Source: Echinococcus granulosus
Taxonomy: Eukaryota > Platyhelminthes > Cestoda > Cyclophyllidea > Taeniidae
Assembly: GCF_000524195.1 (NCBI RefSeq)
Contig: NW_020170440.1
Coordinates: 389,407-453,406 of the forward strand
Direction of reading: 5' to 3'
Length of the DNA stretch: 64,000 bases
Made by a program: the position numbers and the translations under genes. Below are positions 1-13,010 of the stretch, piece by piece (position 1 is the first letter of the stretch; the number at the start of each line of letters is the position of its first letter). A model generated the notes under the pieces. That model saw only the letters and a program-made list of their open reading frames with translations, did no database searches and was not told the DNA's origin.

Positions 1-2400
1 GATTTCAAAATATAGTCAAAATAAATTGCCGAAAACAGCTAATGAACATCAATTCATTGCGCGCAGTCCTAAAACTGCTTCTTTTGGTTCTAACTTTAAC
101 TAAATTAACTAACAGAGCCTTATCAAGACACTTATTAATTGCTTGAAATCCGAGCACGGCAAATGGGTTTGCAAGCCTTGGATGACAAAGACATTTTGCC
201 ATAATCTACAAATGCTTAGCAGTTTTTTGATAAAAATAAGTTAAAGATGTTGTTGGTATGATGTGCCAACAGTGGCAGACCCCAATATTGATGCCGTAGA
301 AAGAGTAATAGCATTTTCCTTGCTGCAGATTTTGTAAGCATACTGAAGGAGGCCTATTCCCTGCTCTGGCCTTAAAATTAAGATTTTTGCCTTCTTTTGC
401 CGCTGTCTTGCAAAAGCGGCCATCTCATTCGGTTAAAAGTTGACTCATTTGATACCAGTCATCATAACTCTCTTTTAGCACATTGTCGAACAATTTCCCT
501 TAGGCCCTTAACTAAACTTTGTATAGCAAATGCCTTTAGAATATTTTTTTTAGCCTCAGACTGGAATATTACCGACAGGGCTCGTCCAAATTGGCAGCTA
601 ACTAATAAGATGGACACTTTATCTTAACTTCCATGTCTTGAGGAGTAGACCCGACCCCCTTAACCTTTGTCTAATCAGTTGTCCGCGCATAGTTTTGAAC
701 CGCTGCCACATATTGTTTCATCGTCACCCGCCTCTTGCGCAAGCGAGGTTGTTCTATGCGTTCAACACTCTCATCTGCAGGGATAACAGTGGGGTTGCGG
801 TAGTCGGTGTGCTTGAGGGAGATCAAACTCCTGACCACCCTTGCATTGACCACGTTCTAAGCATCGTGGGTGATCACAATATTTGCATGATTGAGACCTC
901 AAAAGGGCCTGCGTTAAAGCTACTTCTACTTACGCTTTATTAGTAGACATTTTATTGGTTTAGTAGCAGTTTAAGAACGCAGTTGCGATAGTCGGTACTT
1001 ATTCACCCGGCGATGTGATCCGATGCAATACATGTTGTTAACTCTAAATCTCTTTCAAAAAAATGATTTACTATTCCAGTTGTGATTGCTACGTAAACTC
1101 CAATTAGACACATGACGCCGAACTTGAGAGCTTTTACTTAAATAAAGCTAGATTTTACAGTATCTAATTTGGTGAAAGAATTATAGACTCCATGCATCTT
1201 ACATGACCAAGCTTTAGGATCACTTAAAGCAAAACACTTTTTGAGAATTCTGTGTCGTTTCACTCAAACAAACATTGATAAGGAATTGATTTGTTTCTCT
1301 TTAATTTATTCCATGGTCAAAGTGTAGTGAACGCTGCAGCATTCTTACCACAAGTTCCTGCAACAAATAGGCACTAGTCAGCATAAAAACAACTTTTTGA
1401 ACGGGCAAATAGGAAGAACTGACAGAAACGACTGATTTCCCATGCAATCTGTTTTTCATGCATTCAGTGGAGACCGCATTATGGGCACCTTTCCTTTACT
1501 TAGCAGTAAGTTCATTTTGTTATATCAAATCGTATTAAAACGTGGCTAATGAACTTCATTAGAATATTAAATAGTGATAATAAAACTCGAATTCCAGCAC
1601 AATGGCACCAATTGCATTTTGCTCGGCCGGAGGCAAAGTTGCGTTTACACGACCTAGTGTCTGGCCAATTTAAATCACGTTGGAATTAAGTGAAAAGCCG
1701 CGTTTCATTACTTCCTGCAGTTCTGAGCGTAATCATCTCCTATCATCAAAATATTGTGCTCTTTTTAGTTTTACCGTAGCTATTTGTAATCAGTTTTGGT
1801 CTGATAACATATTAAACTTTCGAGCTCCTACCCAAATTTTTCCTTCGCATCATCTATGAGGCAGTCTTTTACTAAATTAATTCTTACGAGGTTGCGGTTA
1901 AGTCAGTGACCGTCTGCATTACTTCTGCACGTGCGATCCTTCATTGAAGTAGAGGTGTGTTTGGCCGATGAGCATAAATTTAACCAAAGAAAATGCTTAA
2001 TACCCTAATTAAGGATTTGTATAGGAGCTCTACTTCTACTTAGCAATCTCAATCGTCAAACAGCCGTGTTTTTTCCGAATTGGATCGTAGCAAAAGAAAG
2101 GCAGCTGCGGATGTTAGCGACATGAAGGATTTGCACCTTATTAAAAATTGCTACCTTCCCTGTCATAATACAAGATTGATTATCCATTTTATTGCCGAAA
2201 ATATAAAAAAATAAACACTAGAGTTGCGGTGCTCAAACCGCTAGAAGTACTTGCAATCTTACCCGTTGATTACGCCTACAGATATATAGTATAACCAAGT
2301 TGTCGAAAAGATCTAAGAGAAAGCCAACTTCCATAATTTCACCCACTTCTTTAAACATAAAGGAAAAACTCGCAACTTGCAATTTATTAATCAAATATGT

Positions 2401-2576
2401 GTAGCGCCCCGAGGCTTTCCCGGGGACGAAAGAAGACGAAACATTCAGGCGGAATACATATCGTTGATGTACAGCAGAGATGGGGGGCCAATGGCATGGC
2501 CTAGAGTTCAGGCTGACCAACTGATATACAATGGCCGAGCACCTCATTGGTCCCTTACCAAAACCGAGAATCAAAC
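2401..2576 (+). repeat. TRIM/SINE-like repeat unit, probably followed by internal part to about 2900
   Basis: Family unit: GTAGCGCCCCGAG, a GACGAAAGAAGAC block, GGCATGGCC, ACAATGGC, ACCAAAACCGAG and a TTAAAC-like end. From 2640 to 2890, TCATTTATCACAACGCAATCC and CGCTAGTAGTAGGAACACTG match the internal part of the composite copy at 28700-29257. Confidence 0.7.
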
Positions 2577-3284
2577 AATTAGCAAACTTCATAGCCTCTC
2601 GCCCCTCCTAAGCGTTGTTCTGGCACTCCCCTTGCTCAGTCAGCGACTCCCGTGTCATTTATCACAACGCAATCCGTGTTGTTAGGGGAAGCACCCACGA
2701 GCCAACTGTGCCAGTCACCGAATTTCCATGCAAGTGGGGAGATGCCCGACCGCAGCGTCACTGATCCCTCGTGAAAATTCTACTGGATCTGGAGTTTCGT
2801 TCTGTCTAGGGAATTTATTGTCCGTCACACAGTCTATCGCTAGTAGTAGGAACACTGATCACAAAGCAGAGTTCCATGACGAGGGGTAAAATATAGTTCC
2901 ATGGAAGGTAGGGTTTTGCGTCTCTTCCTCCTCGTCACTTTGTTCGCACTTTTTTGCTGTCTAGCCATTTCTCTCTAGTTTCTATCCAGCTAATAGAAAG
3001 GTGGAAGAGGCGTCGCGTGTTCGCTTAGTTAACAAATTCATACAAATACGGCAAACAGCTCCATTGAGAGCTTTTTCAGATGGTCTGCATTTACGCATAA
3101 GGTCATTTCACTTTTAAGATCATTCCTGCGGAACAAGAAACTGGTATGGATACCAAAGAGGGACGTCATTTTTAGTCCCAATGTTAGGGGTCGTCATCGG
3201 TTCTTCTATCTACAAAAAAGGCACTTCTTTCGCCTCGCTAAGATTCCCTTAGCGGGTTGCCTTTTCGATGTCACCGATATAGGG

Positions 3285-3432
3285 CCCCAGGTCCTCCCTG
3301 AAGACAAAATAATACTAGGATGGAAAATGTATTGTCGACATATGGCAGGGCTTGGACACTACTAGCAGGGCGCGAAGCCCATATCACCCGACAGAGACAC
3401 GATGGCAGAGCCGCCAAGTGGCCCATTAGGAA
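3285..3432 (+). repeat. Repeat unit, diverged
   Basis: CCCCAGGTCCTCCCTGAAGAC, AATGTATTGTCGAC and AAGTGGCCCATTA match the family unit. It lies 0.4 kb past the internal-like DNA of the copy at 2401, in the same orientation, so the two could be the two ends of one element. Confidence 0.6.
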
Positions 3433-4139
3433 AAAAGGGAGTTATGCAAACACTTAATGCCTTACCTTATCTTTAAATGCAGCAAAGATTCTCAAATTGT
3501 TCTAAAATGTGATGAGTAGACTAAAAAAGATGCAATTTAGCACCTTTTGGTAAACAAAGTTAGCTAATAACTACATTAGAGGGCATTTTAACGTGCCACC
3601 TCGCCAGAGACTTGTTTGATTCCCCTGTCGGATAGGCAAAGTTGAGTGTGGTAGCCTGGACAGCTTGTAGACACAAACATCACTCATATTTCTCAGTCCT
3701 CACTACCAATGTCCACCAATCACCGCGGAAAAGATCCAGGCGCGGGACTGAATTCCATGCATTTCGTGATTTACAAAAAAATGTTTATAACGGGTTCATC
3801 ATCTAACCCAAAAGAGCATTTATATTCATCATTCTGCTTACCCACTGTTCCCTTTAATACCAAAAAGGTGTAAATTCGGGCTATCATAGGTTGGAAATTT
3901 AGGTTCACCTTATGAAACCGCTTCAAGAAGTTTTCAGCCGAACTGCATCCTCCACCAATTGCCAATCAGGTAATGCAGCTCGCGTAGCGACTCTTTTTTG
4001 CTCACGATCTGGTATGCTAAAGGTACATGCTGTAAAGTGCCAGTAAATTCTACTCGGAAGCAGAAAGAACGCATTATCCCCAAATTCAGTTTCCGATTAG
4101 GACGGAACTCCAGATCTAGTGGAAGTGCCAAGAAGGATC

Positions 4140-4460
4140 ATGTACCTCCTCACTTGCATGGAAATTCGGCGAATAGCACGGTTGATTGGTGGTTGTCTAC
4201 CATACAGCACCGACTGCGTTGTGATGGCCGACGCGGGAGATTGACCAAGAAGATTGCTGGGGACAACGCTCAAGGGAGGGAAGCTAAGTAGTACGTTGTT
4301 TGTCTAACCCTACTTTTTGGTTACGCTGGCACTTCAGGCCCCACTTTTAAACTTCTAGGGCATACCAGTAGCCTCCAAGCCCTGCTGTGCGTCAGCAATG
4401 CATATTCTGTCCGAGTGTTACGCCTTCTTTGGTCCTCAGAAGTCTCGGGGCGCTGCAACA
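4140..4460 (-). repeat. Repeat unit with internal extension
   Basis: Ends GTCTCGGGGCGCTGC. Before it come CCGACTGCGTTGTGATGG and TTGACCAAGAAG, shared with the copy at 29034-29110. The part before 4205 (TTGCATGGAAATTCGGCGAATAGCACGG) also matches the internal part near 33840. Confidence 0.7.
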
Positions 4461-5616
4461 CCACCTCCTGTCACATTGCTTGACTGGGTGGGAAGAAAGC
4501 GACTTCAAAGGAAGAGCCAACCAAAATGAGGTGGATCTTAATACAAACTTTCCCTTAAATGAGCTTGTTCTACTAAAACAAAAAAACTCACCTGTTTTTC
4601 AGGTTATTAAGTTTTATGGACTTTAATGAGAATTGGGCAGTAATATGCAATGAGCGGAATCCCCTATGCTTCCCACCTCTAATGCTCTATATCTCTTCCA
4701 GCTAAAAATACTTTTATTCCACTACTTTCACTGAGAAATTTGGTTCAAAAATGACGTTGCTACATCGCGAGACTCAAATGCCGAGTAAAAAGGGTGAGTC
4801 AAAAGCCTATGCAATAAATACTTAAATTTTCAAGAGTGACTTGAATGGAAAAAGCATTTAATGGTACTTTTTGATGGGGCAACTGGACTTGCACAGTTTA
4901 GGCATGGTAATCTATGCGTTTAGACATAATTCTTACTTCTCTATCCTCTTCCGTATCAGCAGCTTTGGAAAGGACGATTGCGCCGGCACCGTATAGACGT
5001 TCTCGGACAGATGTAAGCATTGGTTAACCACTCGAGGAAAAACACGATGCTGACTTTCACCTAGCGACATGCCATTCAGCCTTTTGCCCCCAAATAAGCA
5101 CTCAGCTTTTCATGAAACAGTTAGTCTTTGATTAACGAGGTTTCCTTCACCATAAAATGCGTATTAGCAAAGAAAAGCAGGAGGGAAAATCACCTCTCCT
5201 CTAATCAGTGCAAATCAGACGAGCGAGTGAACGGAGGGGTTTTTTGTGGTTTCCTAGACCACCTTGCAGCCAAGCTGTTCCGTCGGTTGCATTCACTGCA
5301 CACACTGCGTAACATCGTCTGTCCTTTGTTTTACCAAGGCTGAAGGGGTAAAATCAAAAATCACCTTCAAGCATTCCTTCATTCCCGCGCATGCCCCTTC
5401 CAACTTCTGCCAAAAGATCCAAAAAGAGTCATCAAAATGACCACCAAATATTAGAAATTCTTAAATAGATGATATGACGCACATTCCCTCAAAGTAGACA
5501 ACATTGTGAGTTATTTCAAATTCCAACCAAATGATAACTGCTGCACATCACTTAAATCACGAATAAATAGGTCGAATATGGCAGGACTTTCGGGTCGAAA
5601 ACGGTTTTTAACTCAC

Positions 5617-8600
5617 GAAAAAACACTGTTTGAGTCGAAAGGTAAGCAAATGAAGGCTTCACCCTCGGGATCGCTCCGCAAAGCATTGAAACCCTCACCT
5701 CCGCCAACTAAGACACCCTGTCCACCAGCGATAGCATAGTGACCGCGTATTCCACTACAGTACCAAAAAGTCAAGAAAAACATCAAGAATGAAGAAGATT
5801 AAGGCATCCTGTCCAATGATAAATAGCTTTCAACCTAGCCATCCTGGGTAATAAAAACGATCCACCATTTGTTAATCATAGAAGCTTCTTAATTACCTTA
5901 AAAGGCAACAGAGAAGCAATGAGGGTGCGTTGAGAACAAGCAGAAATCACTTAATGCGGTCAAGTCACATGAGACTTCACCTGCCCATTCCCATCCGCGT
6001 GACATTCAACTTTCTCACCCAGTGGAATTGAGTAATGAACTCTAATAGTGGTAATCCTGAATCTTTTTGGCGGTCATCATGGGGAAATCAATTTACACAC
6101 TCCTGCGTTATTTTATTAAGGATTGAAACCGTCAACCACAAAGCTACAACCCACCTTCTTTTAGACTCAATACAAACGGCGAATTAGAGGCATTCGGTGA
6201 GAAAAAATCACTCATTCGTCTCAGGACCTACATTTGACTCAGTCTGGTTTCTGTAATAGGTGGGGACTTTGTTTTGGTAAACCGCTCTATGAGATGCGCG
6301 ACAGCTTTACACTGACCACTATTGACATCAAGAACAACTTCGCTTGGAGTAGTGGCAGTCTCCACAAAGCCTGTTGCACGACCGCCAACCGTGAGCACTT
6401 CACGCTCAGTAAATGCAATGGTAGTGTGGTAACTCCTTGACGCCGTGGTAGAGGTTATTTCGGTGTATACAAATGACTGGTTACTTCCAAGGTCAGCACT
6501 CACATTTCGGTCCGAAAAACCGTTAATTCTACCTAGAATGAGGAAGTAAAAAGAAAGGGAAATCCTACCACGCAAAATGTAGGCGTTACCGTGCCTACGC
6601 TGGGTACGTAGTGAGCCCTCCCGGCCGATTACGAGGGCTGCCACTTGATTCCCTTGCGTAGCCATGGGAACCAATGAGTGGCCTGAAAGACCCGAACCCT
6701 TTGGAAAGCCCTTCAGATGGGGTTCATGCAGTGCAGGGGGTAACCAACGTCCGGAATCGGTATCGAATATGTGAACACCGGCAGATCTGATTTTACCAGT
6801 CCAGCCTCCTGAAATCAAAACTAAGTAATAAAATTAAGTAGAAGAAAGCATATAACAGTCTACTAATGTTACAATGGCATCAACTAAATTAGACCACATT
6901 TTAAAAAAGAGGAAAGCACCACTTACCAACGAAACAAAGACAACCGCTAGAGCGATGGGGGATACATTGATGCTGGCTTAAAAAAGGGGAGTCGGCTGTT
7001 GTTATTTCGGTCCATTGACCAATTAAAGGTAATAATTGGATTTTGTAGAGTGAGTTTATGCAAGCTTGAGATTTCCCAGACGCACCAGAGATCCCCCCAT
7101 GAATGAAGAGGTAGTCACCTATTATTGCACCTGTAAATATATCCCCAAATAGACTGCATTAGTCCTAATATGGGAATAATGCATAATAATGATAGCGATT
7201 AGTAGTATAAATGTGAAAGACTAATTCCAAAAAACGTGATTGTGCTTACAAATTAGCGGCTCAAATAGCAACTGCAAAGTCAGACGGAAAAAAAGTAAAC
7301 TGAAGCATTTAATGATTTTCCAAATGCTAGGTAAAGAAAAGCAGAAAGGCTAAAAAAGAGCATTTTTTATGAGAAGGAATAGGCAATAGATTCATTTGCA
7401 GTGGCTTAATGATTACGAATCCTACTTATGATTTTAGATATGGATGGAAAATCACGACATACCTAACCGTATTGGCGAAATTAAGCACATAACTCAGAAA
7501 GACAAAATACACTAGAAACTGAGAAATAGCAAACCAAAACCTAACCAGCCACGAAAAAACCTTGTCAGTCCTTTAATTACTCAAGAAAAAGACTATTAAA
7601 AATCAACAAAATGAATTTTTGGGTAAAAATAGATTCGAATGCCAAATACGCTTGCTACTGAAAAGCACGTTTTAGTTTGTACACAGTCGAACTTTTGCGA
7701 ACCGAGCTCGATTAAAATTCATTCTTAGGAAACCTTCTCAGCGGTTTGGCATTCTGCAACATTTACCCGAATGATACGCTACAGCAGGTCCCACATCCGT
7801 GCTGACAACTTCCCAACGAATAACTTCTGACCAACTATTTGCGCATTAGCGAAAATATTAGATACAGTACTCGTAAATGACGCCATTATCTGTTCCCATC
7901 TGCGGTTTCAGGGAGAGGGTTACAACTCTAATCAAGGCCGTCTATCTATCCTGAGCCCAATGACCACAGTTCGAATTGCGCATGGCGTCGAGTGAGCACT
8001 GAAACGAAAACAAAAACTTAACTAACAAGTCTTTTTTTCTAAAAGAGATATTATTATAGTACAAGTTTACAGAATTTCGGCTGCTTTTTTCATCTAGTTT
8101 CCTCAGTGCAACTAACACTTCACTTTTCTTATTTTGCAAAGTACATTCTATAATAGCAACGAAAGTTATATTAAGTAAGGTTAACCATTAGAAATTTTGC
8201 AATTTTAAAGGCAAAGCATTAACGCACCTAAAACATGCGCTTTTAGGGAAATTCTCATCATTAGTTAAAATATTTTTCGATTATTTCCTGTTTAAAAATT
8301 TACCTGATCGTCTCTATTCCTATTCGTATTTGACGCCTTCTTTTCGTGTAGAATATTAGGTCAATAGCAAAAAACGTAGGAGATTTCAGTGGCAGATATG
8401 AACCGTTACAAATGACCACATGACCCAATGCCAAATTGCGGTGGTTCATTGAGTGTGACTAAAACTTCGTGTTAAATATAATCCTCCTACCTTAAGGTTT
8501 CGGAGATACAATTTGTCCCATTAAACTTGTCAACAAATATTGACCTCAAATAATTATTTTTAATTTTTAGTGGACGATTAATTCCTTTCTGACCTTAAAA

Positions 8601-9465
8601 AGCTTCACTCAATATTTGTACATTTTAAATTATTCAAATAGCACTTAGGTCGTTCAAGTAATATCTGTCTCATGATTATGTCATTCAAGTTAGTCGAAGC
8701 TTAAAGAAGAATTAAAGATAGTAATTGCAGCGTCCCGAGACTCCCTGAAGACGAAAGAAGACACAATACTCTGGCAGAATATATATTCAGCACGGAGAAG
8801 GTGTCTGGGCTACTGGCATGGCCCAGAGGGCCAGCCCACCCGGTGAGGTACAAGGGGGCTAATTCAAAGTCCAAAAGTAGCGCCTCACCAGAACCGAGGG
8901 ATAAGCCACTATCGTATTACATATATATATTTAGCATAGAGGTTTTTGGGCTGTTGGCATGTCCCGAAGGGCAACCCACCCAGCGAGGTACGAGAAGGCT
9001 AACTCAAAGTACAAAGTGGCGCCTCACTAATACCGAGGGTTAAACCACCATCTTGTTACAGTAATAATACACGCTTTACAGAAATTTTTGGCACATTTGC
9101 ATATTTGCTGGAATTCCTCCATTTTAATCTCTTTCTTAAAAAAGACTCGAGGGGAGGTGTGTAAATGAGACGTAATTTAAAACTAGGTGGTTTTTTAAAG
9201 ATCCTTATGAGGATAGCATTTTATGCAGACACCGGCGACCCATATTACAGGTTTGGTGGATGAGTCAACCATCCGATGCTTGCTTGGTGAGTCTGTGGGA
9301 TGCATAATAGGATTAACCAATTCGGTGATATTCGTAAAGAAAAATAGATTATTTTAGGTGATAGAGCTTGTGCATGAATAACAGAAACAGAAATAGGCTC
9401 ACTCTTCATACACTTTCTTAATCCTACCGTTCAGGTGGAATTGATTGCCTGCAGTTGTCACTCAT
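5617..9465 (-). CDS. KLHDC9: Kelch domain-containing protein 9 homologue (six exons traced)
   Basis: A kelch beta-propeller protein; in mammals KLHDC9 is described as a cyclin A1 partner with no enzymatic activity. Exons: 9465-9428 (proposed first exon, 38 nt), 7834-7767, 7130-6927, 6808-6569, 6532-6232 and 5754-5617. All phases agree and give about 329 residues; human KLHDC9 has 349. Diagnostic matches: RWEVVSTDV..AVAYHSG (human AWRPVARDALLARAFHS), YLFIHGG, CFVGGWTGKI (human CVVGGWDGS), VIGREGSLRTQRRHGNAY (human VAGREGGIHTQRRYGSIY), TASRSYHTT (human TASRSGHCA) and GIRGHYAIAG..VLVGG (human GLRHHSCSVVGPFAVLFGG). The last kelch blade and stop were not securely placed: an exon at 5406 downwards would stop after nine codons (stop at 5379-5381). 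The first exon is an inference from phase and length; a 1.6-kb intron separates it from exon 2. Confidence 0.87.
6533..6568 (-). other. KLHDC9: 36-nt candidate intron inside KLHDC9
   Basis: Starts GTAGGA and ends with a pyrimidine-rich TTCTAG. Removing it keeps the frame and deletes twelve hydrophobic residues that the human protein lacks. Because 36 is a multiple of three and contains no stop, the transcript could also be read through. Introns this short are known in flatworms. Confidence 0.6.
8726..9061 (+). repeat. Repeat unit with its second half duplicated in tandem
   Basis: A 5' part at 8726-8800 is followed by two copies of the GGGCTACTGGCATGGCCC ... ACCGAGGG part at 8806-8921 and 8948-9061, joined by an AT-rich spacer (ATATATATATTTAG). 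Boundaries TGCAGCG ... TTACA are compatible with TG...CA ends. Confidence 0.7.
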
Positions 9466-9700
9466 GCTCCCTCTTTAGCCAATCTGGTGCCGATGCCACA
9501 GCACTCAAGGTCACAGCGCGAGGGCTAATAAATGGGTGGTGCGGGAGGGGCGAATTGAGGATTGACAGAGGAACACCATGAAGACCCTCGATGTCGTCTG
9601 TTCTGATACTTCCTCGGGATGTTACTCGGACAACACGGACTGTGGTTCCTGCACAGAAAGTATGACTTTTAATTCCCCCACCTCCACTCATTTCATTCAT
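9458..9700 (-). other. Open frame of unknown nature beside proposed KLHDC9 first exon
   Basis: An 80-codon frame on the minus strand, with TTTCTGTGCAG in it that resembles a 3' splice site, ends at a TGA at 9458-9460 just past the proposed KLHDC9 ATG (9463-9465, another frame). It has no recognisable domain. It may be 5' leader of KLHDC9 or non-coding. Confidence 0.2.
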
Positions 9701-11428
9701 CTTACCGGTTTAAATCACCTTAAAAGCTTTTTAAATCAAACTAGACAATGATGGGAATGAAAGCCCTCTTAAAAGTTCGTTTAGATCATTTAAACGAAGA
9801 GCTGCAGTACTAACATTTAGTTCTTTTGACTTAAGCACCAAGTTTAGCTCCCATTTGGTCCTTATTTTCCAGTTTTCGCCTGCACAAAACCCATAAAACA
9901 TGGCATATGCGCAATTTTTAATGAATAATGCTTCTCTGTTAAAGTACTCAAAAGGCAGAATCCCAACGAATAGCTTACGGAGTTTATCCCCATTTCTCTT
10001 GTTAAAATGAGCATGAGTTTGCGTTTGTAGCGCTGTAGATTCCTTTTCTAACAGTATTCACCTCATACATAGTACGCAAATAAACCAACACTTTTTACAG
10101 AGTATAAAAAAGTGAACCATCGTCACAAAACAATAATGATGTCTTTTATTTTCCGACTCCGATGCGACTGATTTTATAATGCATTAAGACCATTTAAAAG
10201 GGTATTTGATTGGCCCATATTCCGGGGTGCTCTGAGGTTGACAGTAATGTTCTTCCATTGTTTCAGTGTAATGAGACACCAATTTTTCTAGTCTGAATTA
10301 TCCAAGCTGGTAAGCTGTTCACGTTAATATAATTTGGTCCTGGTTCGGTATCGTTCCGTGGACGAAGCGACGATACCGTGTACTTGCATGCCGAAAGACA
10401 TTTTAGGCAAGTGGCAGGCCAATTAGTAAGAAGTATCGGGCGGTTGAGGGCATTTGTTGTGCCCTAACTTAAAGTCCATACAATGCTAGAGCATATTTAC
10501 AGGATTTAGTGTTAAAATGGGTAACTGAAATCCAAATTATTGAGCCACATGGTCTTTTTGGAACATGGGTTATTTGAAATTTTGGGGAGAATTCTGCGTA
10601 TAAATGCTGAGCACTTCCCTTCTTTAACTTCGCAACCGTCGAAGGAAAGAAACACGCCTTGTAAACAATAAGTATTCCGATATTCAAATAACCTAAAGGT
10701 GTTTTAGCTGTTCTTCAAAAGCATGCGTAAATAAAGCTGCTCAACAATTGGGTACATGAAAGCGCTTCAATTATGAATGGCGCGTACTATATTAGAGGTC
10801 TTCTTAGAGTGGGAATTTTCTCCTTATGTTATCCAACAAAAGTTGCAATTTGTTGATATGTTTTTTTCCGAATGTTCGTCCATCAAATTAGGGTTTAGCA
10901 CCTACCCTCCACGTAATAAACAGCAAGATAGAAGGTTAAGATGGGAGATAAAAATTAATTGATTGCTAATTCACAAAGGTGTTGGGGATTTGTCGACTCG
11001 TTGTTTAAAAAGCGGATTCAAATCCGTATTTTGCTACAAAGATTAATGATGCGGGTGATGTAACACTTGATGTTTTATGGCCTTGGTGAATCGTGAAAGG
11101 ACCTATTTCGAGCCATAAAACTATAAACTTGGCATTACAATGTTTATTTAGTGTTTATTGAGCGGTAAATCAAACTACAAATAACTTTTATGAGTTTGGG
11201 AAAGAATTTGGGTACTGATCTTACAGGGACATCTCCAATTTGAATTGCCTTATCTTTCTGCGAATAGGTCCAATTTTAAGTAAGTCTTTAGACTTATTTG
11301 CCGTATAATTTACGGATATTATTCATAGATTAAAAAAAATCCAAAAAGTTGGAAGAACTATTAGGATGGAGCGTCTACTTTTGATTAGGCAGCCATTTTA
11401 AGAATATTTTACTCGCTTTCGTTGAGGT
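9701..11428. other. Intergenic, nothing recognised
   Basis: AT-rich and without conserved frames. A stretch at 10345-10380 contains GTATCGTTCCGTGG and its imperfect complement (CGACGATACCG), a possible small hairpin. Confidence 0.5.
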
Positions 11429-11594
11429 ATGACCGACATCTGTCCGGCATGTATGTCGAAGGCAGCGAATAGGAGAATCAGATTGAAGTACTACGAGCCG
11501 ATAAGGCTGTGGACATGTCACAAGAACTGCACCGAGCCTGGCATTCAGTTGGTGGACCCGCGGGGACCCTGCTGCTCACGTATTTGCCGGGGGA
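11429..11594 (+). CDS. Possible first exon with CPAC zinc-binding motif (USPL1-like N terminus?)
   Basis: From the ATG at 11429 the frame reads TDICPACMSKA, a basic/aromatic stretch (LKYYEPIRLWTC), then C and P residues and a CC..RIC cluster. The spacing CPxC ... WxC ... C ... P resembles the start of human USPL1 (CPAC ... FLC ... CIYP), a SUMO isopeptidase. A donor-like GAG|GTGCGT sits at about 11601. No following exon was found, and the next recognisable DNA is an LTR-like repeat at 11760. Confidence that the stretch is coding is moderate; the family link is weak. Confidence 0.4.
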
Positions 11595-11759
11595 GAATGA
11601 GGTGCGTTACCTCTCTCTTTGCCACTATTTCCTTCCCTGATTCGATCAACCCGTTTTGGTAGAACTGATCTAGGTTCCAGGCTGCAGAAATTTCAGTTTC
11701 CTACCTCAAAATATTGAAAATTGTATTATATTCACCGCCTTCTTTCTGTTTTTAAATTA

Positions 11760-11936
11760 TGTCGCTCTGAGAATTCCTTGAAGACGAAAGATGGCTTAAT
11801 ACTTTGGCAGAGTATGTTTTGCCGACGTACAGTGGGGCTTGAGGCTAATGACATGCCCCGAAAGCCAGGCCGACCATCAATGGCAAAATGGCGGAGCCCT
11901 CGTAATTGGTCCGTCACTAAAGTTGAGAGTTAAACA
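11760..11936 (+). repeat. Repeat unit
   Basis: Carries CCTTGAAGACGAAAGA, CTGACATGCCCCGA-like centre and GAGAGTTAAACAAAC at the 3' end. It begins about 165 nt after the putative exon at 11429. Confidence 0.7.
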
Positions 11937-12875
11937 AACGATTTAAGCGCTCCGCCGTAGAGCTAAAATCGAGGACAAAGGTTGTCCCACTCCTCTAGTC
12001 CTCGAACTCCACTGTCAGCGATTTCAAAGGTAGATTTGAGGTAGCTTTTTACCCAAGAGTGATGTAGAATAAGATTTTCATCAATTCCTCTTGGTTAAGA
12101 TTTCTACTTATCATGTTATTTCAAAAACCTAGTCTTGACTCCTTGCAAATGCGATCTGATGCATTTTGAAATGTATGTCTTAAGTAACCTTTTTTCCGGA
12201 ACTACCATTCTTTTGCAGTAATTTATTTATTTAATAGACATTAAAAATCCAAACGCTTTTTGACGGTGTAGATATATTTTGCCTGGTTTTGAGGTTCCTT
12301 TCATTTGCCTATATTCGTGCCCTCCCTCACCCTCCCTCATCTTCCACCCTGTCAGGATGACCTTGGGATCAGAATCTAGAAAGGATGGCCAGATGGTGCT
12401 AGGTTTTTGTTGGTTTTTTGCCTAGAAAACCTGGTTCTATGTGACATATTTTAAGTCGTTCAAGGACACACCTGGTTTCATCACAGAAGTGTTAGGACAC
12501 AGTGGCGAACTTCAATAACCGTTGCCATGGTAACGATTGTGACCTTCTGGCCGTTTGTTCAACTCTTCGTTTTGGTTTCGCAAGCAGTTAAGGCTCCACC
12601 ACCAAGCGGTGCAAGTAGTCACCCTCTCTCTTCCATCCCCTCTGGAAGACTTGAGACATGGTACTACAACCATAAATACACCTAGTGATGCAGTTTGGGA
12701 AAAGAACTTTTGTTACACTTTATTTTTCACATCAGCTCTTCTCTTTTGTGGTTTCGAATTCAATGTCGCCTTATCTGTCAGAGTAGACCTATTTTTGATG
12801 AAGGAGGTGAATTCGCTTAGACTCTCCTTTTTGTTTTACTCTGCACTCAACAAAGCGGTCGCTTTGATCTCAACA

Positions 12876-13010
12876 GGCTGTACCTCCACCCTGAGGCATT
12901 GCTTTCGGGCCGTGATAACAACCTCTCGGCTCTACTGTTCGTTAGTAAGTCGTATGTTCCCTCATGCTACTTTGGTTTATCGGCACTTCTTAAAAGACTT
13001 GGGGCGCTAC
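12876..13010 (-). repeat. Repeat unit, diverged
   Basis: Reversed family unit ending AAAGACTTGGGGCGCTAC. It accounts for part of the long open frames at 12555-13159, which are therefore not called as genes. Confidence 0.6.

Larger units (their letters stand above)
1..5378. other. Intergenic DNA with repeats only
   Basis: AT-rich sequence holding the repeat copies at 2401, 3285 and 4140. I see no exon with matched splice sites; open frames here are short and most overlap repeats. Confidence 0.6.

Noticed and set aside
5970..6060. Minus-strand exon-like stretch between KLHDC9 exons
   Set aside because: The flanking KLHDC9 exons join in phase without it, and its peptide has no kelch match.
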